Assembly: GCA_015222985.1 (NCBI GenBank)
Contig: JADFWI010000012.1
Location: 1 to 5,831, forward strand
DNA length: 5,831 nucleotides
Direction: 5' to 3'
Source: Pseudomonadota bacterium
Lineage (GTDB): Bacteria; Desulfobacterota; Desulfobacteria; Desulfobacterales; C00003060
This document shows, piece by piece, positions 1 to 5,811 of this stretch. A program made the position numbers and the translations under genes. Positions within the stretch are counted from its first letter, which is position 1; every line of letters begins with the position of its first letter. The notes under the pieces are model-generated. The model saw nothing but the letters and a program-made list of their open reading frames with translations, did not search any database and was not told the origin of the DNA.

Positions 1-465
1 AAGCTCTCTGGGACATTTAAGGCGGGTTACACGCAGACCGACGTTGACGAATTCGAGGACTCCGGCGGCTTTGCTCTGGATACAGACCTCACATACAGGT
101 TTTCGAGCTTTAACAAATTCAATGTCAGGGTCTTTCGCAGTATAGTGAGCAGTACCAGGACTGCCAGGGAAAGCGGCGTCTATTATGTGTCAACGGGCGG
201 AAGTTTAACTGCAACCTGCGAGAAGTGGGAACCTCTCCGGATCACCGCAACGTTTTCTTATACAAACAATAGCTTCAAGGGGTCAGATAGTGTAGGTGGC
301 GATCGAGAGGATGACTATTTCAGTGCAGGCCTGCAGACCCGTTATCCCATAAGAGACCGGCTTTCATTACTTTTGCGATATCAATACAGGTCCAATGACT
401 CCGATTTTAAAGCCGATGAATACGATGAGAACCTGGCAGAGATTCGTCTTGTCCTAACGATTTGA
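1..465 (+). CDS. Outer-membrane beta-barrel protein, C-terminal part (5' truncated by the window)
   Basis: The frame is open from base 1 to the TGA at 463-465, giving 154 residues with no Met; the real start lies upstream of the window. A GTG at 145 is internal because coding sequence of the same character continues on its 5' side. The protein shows alternating polar/hydrophobic strands separated by polar loops rich in Asp, Ser, Asn and Gly, for example FSAGLQTRYPI, then LSLLLRYQYRS, then a final strand AEIRLVLTI. This is typical of outer-membrane barrels of the BBP2/EpsL-like kind found in exopolysaccharide loci. The last residue is Ile rather than the Phe or Trp usual in a barrel-assembly signal. 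It lies 22 bases ahead of an OPX gene, which suggests a role as the outer-membrane exit pore for the polysaccharide. The family name is a judgement from pattern and context, not from a conserved motif. Confidence 0.7.
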   Translation, partial: KLSGTFKAGYTQTDVDEFEDSGGFALDTDLTYRFSSFNKFNVRVFRSIVSSTRTARESGVYYVSTGGSLTATCEKWEPLRITATFSYTNNSFKGSDSVGGDREDDYFSAGLQTRYPIRDRLSLLLRYQYRSNDSDFKADEYDENLAEIRLVLTI

Positions 466-471
466 AGTGCC

Positions 472-476
472 GAGGT
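472..476 (+). promoter_or_regulatory. Shine-Dalgarno (GAGGT) for the OPX gene
   Basis: GAGGT lies 11 bases before the ATG at 488 but only 6 bases before another ATG at 483. The nearer ATG has the better spacing but opens a two-codon frame (ATG TCA TGA). The 488 start is still favoured for the protein because it leads directly into a signal peptide. Confidence 0.5.
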
Positions 477-482
477 AACCTT

Positions 483-491
483 ATGTCATGA
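483..491 (+). other. Possible two-codon minicistron (Met-Ser-stop) overlapping the OPX start
   Basis: ATG TCA TGA occupies 483-491. Its stop codon overlaps the OPX start codon as ATGA (488-491). The ribosome-binding site at 472-476 is better spaced for this ATG than for the one at 488. Ribosomes might terminate here and restart on the OPX gene. It could equally be chance, since nothing but spacing and overlap supports it. Confidence 0.2.
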
Positions 492-1339
492 ACAGAGCGA
501 ATTGTCCTAAAATTTTCCTGATAAGCTCCCTTCTGGTGCTTTCAGTACTCTCACTTTCAAGTTTGGCCGGTGAGGTACCTTCAGGCAAGGAATATATCAT
601 AGGTGCTGAAGATGTCCTGGAAATCCAGGTCTGGGGCCACGACGATCTGCACAGAACCGTTGAGGTCTCACAGGAAGGGGCTTTCACTTTTCCGCTTATA
701 GGCAAGATTGAAGCTGTCGGCCTTTCGGTCTTCGAGCTTGAAAACCTCCTCCGGGAACGACTGGCTGACGGTTATCTGGTTAAGCCATACGTGACCGTTG
801 GCTTGGAGAAATATGGCAGTAAAAAGGTATTTATTTTGGGTGAGGTAAAAAAGCCTGGACCTTACTTACTGAAAGGCAAGATCGATTTGCTTGCACTGAT
901 ATCCGAAGCCGGCGGGTTGACGGAGGATGCAGGGCAAAAAGTGACTATCACGAGACCCGGCCCGCCTGAAAACATGGATGGCCCCGGACCATCGGACAAG
1001 GCCGGGGAGAACCGGGTTATCATACTGGACCTCGATCAGCTTACTGCCGGTAATAGCAATGACAGGTCCTTTGTGGCCCCCGGTGATTCCGTCCATGTCA
1101 GCAGGGCGTCCCGTTTTTTTGTAACCGGCGAGGTGAAAAAGCCGGGTGAGTTCAAATGGGAAAATGGCCTTACCGTGCGTCAGGCCATTGCTATGGCGGG
1201 TGGACCAACCATTAAGGGAGCACCAAACCGGACTCAAATTCAGCGGGATGAAAACGGGTATGAGCGGGAGTTCCGGCCCAAGATGTGCGACCCGGTGATG
1301 CCCGATGACATCGTCAAGGTGCCGGTGAGCTATTTTTGA
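488..1339 (+). CDS. OPX polysaccharide export protein (Wza/KpsD-like, SLBB domains), short class
   Basis: This is a periplasmic channel component of polysaccharide export, expected to link the inner-membrane co-polymerase to the outer membrane. The 283 residues start with a signal peptide (charged start, hydrophobic stretch about 9-26, likely cleavage after S-L-A at 25-27). The residue after LAG is Glu, not Cys, so lipidation is not predicted. A Poly_export domain follows (about 36-109; YIIGAEDVLEIQVWG at its start). SLBB domain 1 covers about 113-163 (VFILGEVKKPGPY) and SLBB domain 2 about 209-260 (FFVTGEVKKPGEF); a Pro/Gly/Asp-rich linker lies between them. The protein ends at VKVPVSYF, right after the SLBB region, so the amphipathic C-terminal helix by which Wza crosses the outer membrane is absent. 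The gene sits between a beta-barrel gene and the co-polymerase gene, as expected for an export operon. The family call is firm; the exact polymer is unknown. Confidence 0.93.
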   Translation: MNRANCPKIFLISSLLVLSVLSLSSLAGEVPSGKEYIIGAEDVLEIQVWGHDDLHRTVEVSQEGAFTFPLIGKIEAVGLSVFELENLLRERLADGYLVKPYVTVGLEKYGSKKVFILGEVKKPGPYLLKGKIDLLALISEAGGLTEDAGQKVTITRPGPPENMDGPGPSDKAGENRVIILDLDQLTAGNSNDRSFVAPGDSVHVSRASRFFVTGEVKKPGEFKWENGLTVRQAIAMAGGPTIKGAPNRTQIQRDENGYEREFRPKMCDPVMPDDIVKVPVSYF

Positions 1340-1363
1340 TGGATAGGGGCAGATAGAGACAAA

Positions 1364-3952
1364 ATGGATTCAAATATGAGTTCCCGGCCCGGGCCCGAGC
1401 AGATGTCGTTGCCTCAGCAAGTACATCTTGATGATTATCTGAACATCATCAGGAGACGCAAATGGGTAGTCATTGCCTTTTTTGCGGTTGTGGTGGGCAT
1501 GGTCAGCACTTTTTCTTTTATGTCCACACCCGTCTATAAAGCTACGACGCAGATTATTATCGAATCACAGTCCTTTCCTGTCATGGGAATGGGAGATGTT
1601 GCGTCAAAGGCCTCGGCGGAGCAGGATTACTATCAAACCCAGTACAATCTGTTGCTGGGTCGGGGGCTTTCCAGGCAGGTCATCCAGGATTTGGCACTAT
1701 GGAAGAAGTTTCTGCCTGATGTATCAGAGGCCTCAAGGGAGACATTAGAGGATCAGATCAGTCCCATAATTGTGAACCGGTATCTGGCCAATCTGCAGAT
1801 CACGCCGGTTCGCGGCACGCGTCTGGTCAATATCAGTTTTCTGAGTCCTTCACGGGAATTATCCGCCCGTGTTGCAGATGCCCACGCCCTGGCCTTCATA
1901 GAGAAAAACATCAGGCTTCAGCATTCGGTCTCTGAACAGAGATTTGACTGGCTAAAAAACCAGATCCAGGAACAGAAGGCCAAGGTGGAGGCATCCCAAA
2001 GGGCCCTCTACGAATACAAGAAGGCAAATAAAATAATATCCCTGGAGGAACGTCAGAACATAGTCTCCCAGAAGCTCATGGAGGTGAATTCCGCTCTTAC
2101 AAAGGCCAAAGGTGAACGGATCGCAAAACAGGCCCAATACGAACAACTTGAGGCATATTCCGTAAAGGATGAAAACCTCTTTTTACTGCCTGAGATCGCA
2201 CAAGATTCCGTCGTTCAGAGTCTTCGCAGCCAACTGTTTCAGCTCAAGGACCAGAAGGCAGAGATGGGCATTAAGTTCGGCCCCAAGCACCCAAAGATGA
2301 TCGAGCTGGATTTGCGCTCCAAGCAACTGCAGAGAGAAATTTCAGATGAGGTGGAACGATTGAGGCAGTTGATCAAGGGGGAATTGGACCGCGCCATAGC
2401 CCTTGAAGATTCCACCGGGCAGGCACTAGAGGCCCAGAAAAAAGTGACTATCTCGCTCCACGAAAAGGCCATCAACTACAATGTCTTGAGCAGGGAAGCC
2501 GAAAGCAATCAAAATATTTACGACATCCTTTTAAAACAGGCCAAAGAGATCGGACTGGCAAGTGTTTTTGACAGCAACAATGTCCGCATTGTGGAAAATG
2601 CCGAGGTGCCCCTGTTCCCCGTCAAGCCGAAGATCTTCTTGAACATTCTGCTGGCCGTAGTGTTGGGGCTGTTTATGGGTACAGGGCTGGCGTTTTTTGT
2701 TGAATATATGGATAACACGGTAAAGACTCCCCAGGACGTCCAGCAGCGCCTGGGAATGCCGGTGCTGGGGGCCATACCGTATGAAAAATCCCTGAAAAAT
2801 CGAAACACTCCGGCCCTGCCAAGTGGCAGGCCTTCCGGAAAGTCGCACAAACCTTACTATTATGATGCAGGTGGTCGTCTCCCTGCGAGGCTTAAGCTCG
2901 ACCAGCAAGGAATGTCCGGCCAGGTTTTGCTGATTGAGAGCGCCACTATGGGGGAGGGGAAAACCACGGTTCTTGGCAATCTGGCGGTGAGCCTCGGCAA
3001 GGCAGGGCTACGCGTTCTGGTGACGGACTGCGATCTCAACCGTCCGGCCCTGCACCATCTCTTCGGGGTCCGGAATGAAGGCGGGCTGTCTGCAGCCATG
3101 ACAGCGATCCTTTCCCAGGATATGGGCTCAGGCACATTAGAGAAATGCGGGTTAAGCGACCTGTTTTCCCTGATCGCTTTGAAGAAATATAGCGGCCAGC
3201 TCACAGTTACCAACAACGACCAGGCCATGACCTCTGTCTTTCAGCATGGCCGGCTGCTTAATATTGAGAATCAGAACAATCCTCCTGAAAATCGGCTGGG
3301 GTCCATGCTGCTGCGCGGGGGATCCCTCACTGAAAGCCAGCTTGAAGAGGCGCTGGAACGGAACCGGCGCACGGGCCAACCTCTGGGGTACATCCTGATC
3401 AATGCCGGATTCATCACGCAGGATCAACTTCAGGGGCCTTTGAAGCTTCAGACAGAGGAGCATCTTCAGAAATTGTTCAGTTGGAAACACGGAAATTTTG
3501 CTTTTGATCCCGGCGTGGTGGAAACCTATGAAAACCAGAGGATATATTTCGGAGAGGACTACACGCCGGTCATTCACCGTTTGAGTCGTATGGCAGGGAG
3601 CCGCTTGTTTGAGGGTGAAATCCTTTCCCGGGTCAAACCTACAGATCATGCGAATATTCATCTTTTGCCAGCCGGCGAGGCAGATGTTGTTCATGGAGAT
3701 TTTATCAACTTTGCCCTGCTCGCAAAGTTTCTGGAGATATTGAAGGGACGTTTCGACGTGATACTCGTGGACGCCCCTCCGATCCTGGACGCAGCCGGCA
3801 GCGAATCCATATCGATCCTGGCCGACGGCGTCATTTTCGTGGTCAAGGCAGGGCACCTGTCCATGAAGATGCTCAATGAAGCCAAGTCGCGGCTGGCAGA
3901 GACAAATGCCAGGATCATTGGTGCGGTTCTCAATCAGGTAACAGGAAGATAA
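1364..3952 (+). CDS. Wzc-type polysaccharide co-polymerase/BY-kinase-like ATPase with an inserted DUF4388 (PATAN-like) domain
   Basis: This inner-membrane protein is expected to control polymer length and export together with the OPX protein. Domains in its 862 residues: Wzz domain starting at HLDDYLNIIRRRKW (21-34); first membrane helix about 35-53; periplasmic coiled-coil region about 190-370 with the GNVR-type motif FGPKHPKM at 305-312; proline-rich segment before the second helix (PLFPVKPK, 416-423); second helix about 424-445; then a cytoplasmic P-loop domain. Walker A is ATMGEGKTT (527-535, Lys533), Walker A' is VTDCDLNRP (Asp555, Asp557), and Walker B is FDVILVDAPP (797-806, Asp803). 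Residues about 577-748 interrupt this domain with a DUF4388-like module. The protein ends at NQVTGR with no tyrosine cluster, and EX2RX2R is not recognisable. Typical Wzc proteins are about 720-740 residues, so the excess matches the insert. The AGGGG at 1345-1349 is 14 bases from the ATG, and an in-frame ATG at 1376 is an alternative start. Confidence 0.92.
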   Translation: MDSNMSSRPGPEQMSLPQQVHLDDYLNIIRRRKWVVIAFFAVVVGMVSTFSFMSTPVYKATTQIIIESQSFPVMGMGDVASKASAEQDYYQTQYNLLLGRGLSRQVIQDLALWKKFLPDVSEASRETLEDQISPIIVNRYLANLQITPVRGTRLVNISFLSPSRELSARVADAHALAFIEKNIRLQHSVSEQRFDWLKNQIQEQKAKVEASQRALYEYKKANKIISLEERQNIVSQKLMEVNSALTKAKGERIAKQAQYEQLEAYSVKDENLFLLPEIAQDSVVQSLRSQLFQLKDQKAEMGIKFGPKHPKMIELDLRSKQLQREISDEVERLRQLIKGELDRAIALEDSTGQALEAQKKVTISLHEKAINYNVLSREAESNQNIYDILLKQAKEIGLASVFDSNNVRIVENAEVPLFPVKPKIFLNILLAVVLGLFMGTGLAFFVEYMDNTVKTPQDVQQRLGMPVLGAIPYEKSLKNRNTPALPSGRPSGKSHKPYYYDAGGRLPARLKLDQQGMSGQVLLIESATMGEGKTTVLGNLAVSLGKAGLRVLVTDCDLNRPALHHLFGVRNEGGLSAAMTAILSQDMGSGTLEKCGLSDLFSLIALKKYSGQLTVTNNDQAMTSVFQHGRLLNIENQNNPPENRLGSMLLRGGSLTESQLEEALERNRRTGQPLGYILINAGFITQDQLQGPLKLQTEEHLQKLFSWKHGNFAFDPGVVETYENQRIYFGEDYTPVIHRLSRMAGSRLFEGEILSRVKPTDHANIHLLPAGEADVVHGDFINFALLAKFLEILKGRFDVILVDAPPILDAAGSESISILADGVIFVVKAGHLSMKMLNEAKSRLAETNARIIGAVLNQVTGR
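3092..3607 (+). other. DUF4388/PATAN-like domain inserted inside the BY-kinase fold
   Basis: This covers residues about 577-748 of the co-polymerase; the module proper starts near residue 597. It opens with LSDLFSLIALKKYSGQLTV, the characteristic 'helix, then S-G-x-L-x-V strand' start of DUF4388. A strand ending FQHGRLLN comes next, then a helical section with two similar halves (LGSMLLRGG at 645 and LGYILINAG at 674), then LFSWKHGNFAFDPG (about 704-717) and a terminal helix ending RMAGSRL. Kinase-type sequence resumes at FEGEILSRVKPTDHANIHLLPAG. Known DUF4388/PATAN domains occur in response regulators and other signalling proteins; their ligand or partner is generally unclear. Identification is from memory of the family pattern, not a profile search. 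Confidence 0.82.
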
Positions 3953-3963
3953 TCAGCACGAAA

Positions 3964-4941
3964 ATGTCTCCTGTTATTGAGCTCAAAGAGGTAACCAAGA
4001 CCTTTGTAAACCGGACCTGGCGCACGGTCCTCTTGCGGAAGAAGCCCGAGAGGACCAGGGCCCTGGACGGCGCTTCCTTTTCGGTGCAGCCAGGCGAGGT
4101 GTTCGGACTCCTGGGGCCGAATGGTGCAGGAAAGACAACTCTTATCAAGATACTGGCCACCCTGGTGATCCATGACAGCGGTTTTGCAAGGATCTGCGGA
4201 CATGATCCCTGCCAGGAGGCGCATCTGGTTCGTCAGAAGCTCGGGTTGATAAATACGAGCGAGCGGAGCTTTTACTGGCGCCTTACAGGGAAACAGAACC
4301 TCGATTTCTTTGCCTCGCTATACAACCTTCCTGGTTCCGCGCGCGCGAGACGTGTTAATGAGCTCCTGGAGTGGCTCGGCCTTGAAGAAAAGGCCGATAT
4401 CCCTTTCATGAAATATTCCAGTGGCCAGCAGCAGCGTCTGGCTATAGGGAGGTCCCTCCTGGGAGACCCCCAGGTCCTGTTGATGGATGAGCCCACCAGG
4501 AGTCTCGATCCGGTTGCCGCTTCAGAATTTCGAGCCTTCACCAGGGAGGAATTGATAAAAAAACAGGGTAAGACAGTACTCTGGTGTACGCACAACCTTA
4601 AAGAGGCAGAGGAGATGTGCGATCGCCTTGCCATTGTCCACAAGGGAAAGGTCATAGCCTCGGGCAGTATGCCCCATATGCGGTCCCTTATAGAGGAAGG
4701 CAGCTCGTACCGGATCAGGATTGACCGTGGGTCTGCGAACAAGGTGCGAGAAGCAGGCCTCATTCCTGTGAGAATGTTTCAGAACAACGGGTACATAGAA
4801 TTCGAAGTCAAGGCAAAGGAAGAGAACATCCCTTCAGTGCTGCAACATCTGGTGTCTAACGGCGTTCAGGTATACACATGCAGGCAAAAGGAGATCGACC
4901 TCGAAGAGGTGTTTGAGAAGCTGGTTAAAGATGAATCGTAA
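3964..4941 (+). CDS. ABC-2 type exporter, ATP-binding subunit with C-terminal extension
   Basis: This cytoplasmic ATPase would power the permease encoded next. The 325 residues contain Walker A GPNGAGKTT (51-59), a signature YSSGQQQR (151-158) in place of LSGGQ, Walker B VLLMDEP (171-177) with D-loop SLDP (180-183), and switch His210 (WCTHN). Between Walker A and the signature, the place of the Q-loop is taken by INTSERSFYWRLTGKQNL (96-113), with no Gln at the usual position; I recall similar SERSFYWRLTG versions in this subgroup. A basic insertion (LLRKKPERTRALDG) precedes the core. Residues about 230-325 form a C-terminal domain of the kind found in NatA/DrrA-like ATPases (ending DLEEVFEKLV), unlike the short KpsT. 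The gene starts 11 bases after the co-polymerase stop; AGGAAG at 3943-3948 is a distant ribosome-binding candidate. The substrate is not readable from sequence; operon context suggests a glycan or glycolipid. Confidence 0.93.
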   Translation: MSPVIELKEVTKTFVNRTWRTVLLRKKPERTRALDGASFSVQPGEVFGLLGPNGAGKTTLIKILATLVIHDSGFARICGHDPCQEAHLVRQKLGLINTSERSFYWRLTGKQNLDFFASLYNLPGSARARRVNELLEWLGLEEKADIPFMKYSSGQQQRLAIGRSLLGDPQVLLMDEPTRSLDPVAASEFRAFTREELIKKQGKTVLWCTHNLKEAEEMCDRLAIVHKGKVIASGSMPHMRSLIEEGSSYRIRIDRGSANKVREAGLIPVRMFQNNGYIEFEVKAKEENIPSVLQHLVSNGVQVYTCRQKEIDLEEVFEKLVKDES

Positions 4942-4943
4942 CC

Positions 4944-4967
4944 GTTCAAGGGTTCAAAGGTTCAGGG
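4944..4967 (+). repeat. Three tandem 8-bp repeats in the ATPase-permease gap
   Basis: GTTCAAGG (4944-4951), GTTCAAAG (4952-4959) and GTTCAGGG (4960-4967) run head to tail and fill over half of the 44-base gap between the two ABC genes. The copies differ at one or two positions. Copy number could vary between strains and so change the spacing or structure ahead of the permease start. Confidence 0.75.
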
Positions 4968-4980
4968 GTTATCGAAACCC
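4966..4980 (+). promoter_or_regulatory. Small hairpin before the permease start, overlapping its only purine-rich stretch
   Basis: GGGTT (4966-4970) pairs with AACCC (4976-4980) around the loop ATCGA. The only Shine-Dalgarno-like run in this gap, AGGGG at 4964-4968, is partly inside the stem and 17 bases from the ATG at 4986. No T-run follows, so it does not look like an intrinsic terminator. It may modulate permease translation or hold the site nearer the start; a five-pair stem may also be coincidental. Confidence 0.35.
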
Positions 4981-4985
4981 GCAAC

Positions 4986-5792
4986 ATGACAAATAAGCCA
5001 CTCGCATTTCTAAAACGGGATTTCTTGATTGCCATGAGCTATCGCTTGAAATTCCTCTTACAGATATTCGGCATCTTCATCTCTACTCTGATGTTTTTCT
5101 TCCTGTCTAAGCTGATTGGCACAGGGATAGAAAATCAGATGGCTCCGTATGGCGGCGACTATTTTGCATTCGTTCTCATAGGCGTGGCATTTACCGACTA
5201 CCTTGCAATTTCTCTCGGCAGCTTTGCAGGTGAAATCCGGAATGCCCAGGTCCTTGGCACCCTGGAAGCCCTTCTGGTCACTCCGACTTCCGTGCCGACC
5301 ATTCTCTTTTCCTCGTGTTTGTACAACTTTTCCTTTACTTCCCTGAGGGTCTTCCTGTATCTGGCCGCTGGAGTCCTGATATTCGGTCTCAAGCTCAACA
5401 TTACAAGTCCGTTTGCCTTTTTCATGATCTTTGGCCTCACTATTCTGGCCTTTTCCGGCATCGGTCTGATTTCAGCGGCATTCATTATCGTCTTCAAGCA
5501 GGGAAGTCCGATTAGCTGGGTAATTAGTACAGCATCAGGACTCATGGGCGGAGTGCTTTATCCGGTGTCAATACTACCTTCGTGGCTTGAACCATACGCC
5601 TATCTCCTCCCCATCACCCACGCACTCGAAGCCATGCGCCAGATCCTCTTAAACGGGGCAACTTTTCAGAATGTCATTCATGAGGCGCAGATCTTGTTAA
5701 TCTTCTCTATGCTCTTACTGCCACTGGGGCTCAGCGCCTTTGGATATGGCCTGAAGATAGCCCGCAAAGAAGGCAGCCTGGTGCACTATTGA
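4986..5792 (+). CDS. ABC-2 type exporter, permease subunit
   Basis: This is the inner-membrane half of the ABC exporter, working with the ATPase encoded just upstream. The 268 residues begin with a cytoplasmic amphipathic segment (FLKRDFLIAMSYRLKFLL) followed by about six membrane helices, roughly at 22-42, 59-80, 105-135, 142-170, 176-198 and 232-254. The loop EIRNAQVLGTLEALLVTPTS and the motif GGVLYPVSILPSWLEPYAYL with LPITHALEAMRQ are hallmarks of the ABC2_membrane family (NodJ/DrrB-like). The length is normal for the family and the reading frame is intact. There is no in-frame ATG, GTG or TTG between the upstream in-frame stop at 4932 and 4986, so this start is well supported although its ribosome-binding site is poor. 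The substrate is unknown; polysaccharide, lipid-linked glycan or another envelope molecule fit the context. Confidence 0.93.
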   Translation: MTNKPLAFLKRDFLIAMSYRLKFLLQIFGIFISTLMFFFLSKLIGTGIENQMAPYGGDYFAFVLIGVAFTDYLAISLGSFAGEIRNAQVLGTLEALLVTPTSVPTILFSSCLYNFSFTSLRVFLYLAAGVLIFGLKLNITSPFAFFMIFGLTILAFSGIGLISAAFIIVFKQGSPISWVISTASGLMGGVLYPVSILPSWLEPYAYLLPITHALEAMRQILLNGATFQNVIHEAQILLIFSMLLLPLGLSAFGYGLKIARKEGSLVHY

Positions 5793-5811
5793 ATGGCTAA
5801 AACAATACAAC

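Noticed and set aside
145..465. Separate 106-residue protein starting at GTG 145
   Set aside because: The same frame is open to base 1 with the same barrel-like strand pattern, so this is an internal codon of a longer, truncated gene.
1339..1356. Five-codon frame (MDRGR) whose ATG overlaps the OPX stop as TGATG
   Set aside because: It is out of frame with the co-polymerase gene and has no ribosome-binding site of its own; such overlaps are common by chance.
3152..3856. Long open frame on the - strand (234 codons) opposite the inserted domain and Walker B region
   Set aside because: It is antisense to a clearly coding region with recognisable motifs, has no family features of its own, and is explained by codon bias of the + strand gene.
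4338..4349. Alternating GC run (CCGCGCGCGCGA) as a possible Z-DNA or regulatory element
   Set aside because: It lies inside the ABC ATPase frame and encodes an ordinary Ser/Ala/Arg stretch; nothing else supports a structural role.
4272..4763. Open frame of 163 codons on the - strand opposite the ABC ATPase
   Set aside because: The + strand carries all ABC ATPase motifs here; the antisense product is Ser/Arg-rich with no recognisable domain.
3964..5792. Naming the ABC pair natA/natB or kpsT/kpsM
   Set aside because: The sequence shows only general ABC-2 family features; length and context do not settle the substrate, so no gene symbol is justified.
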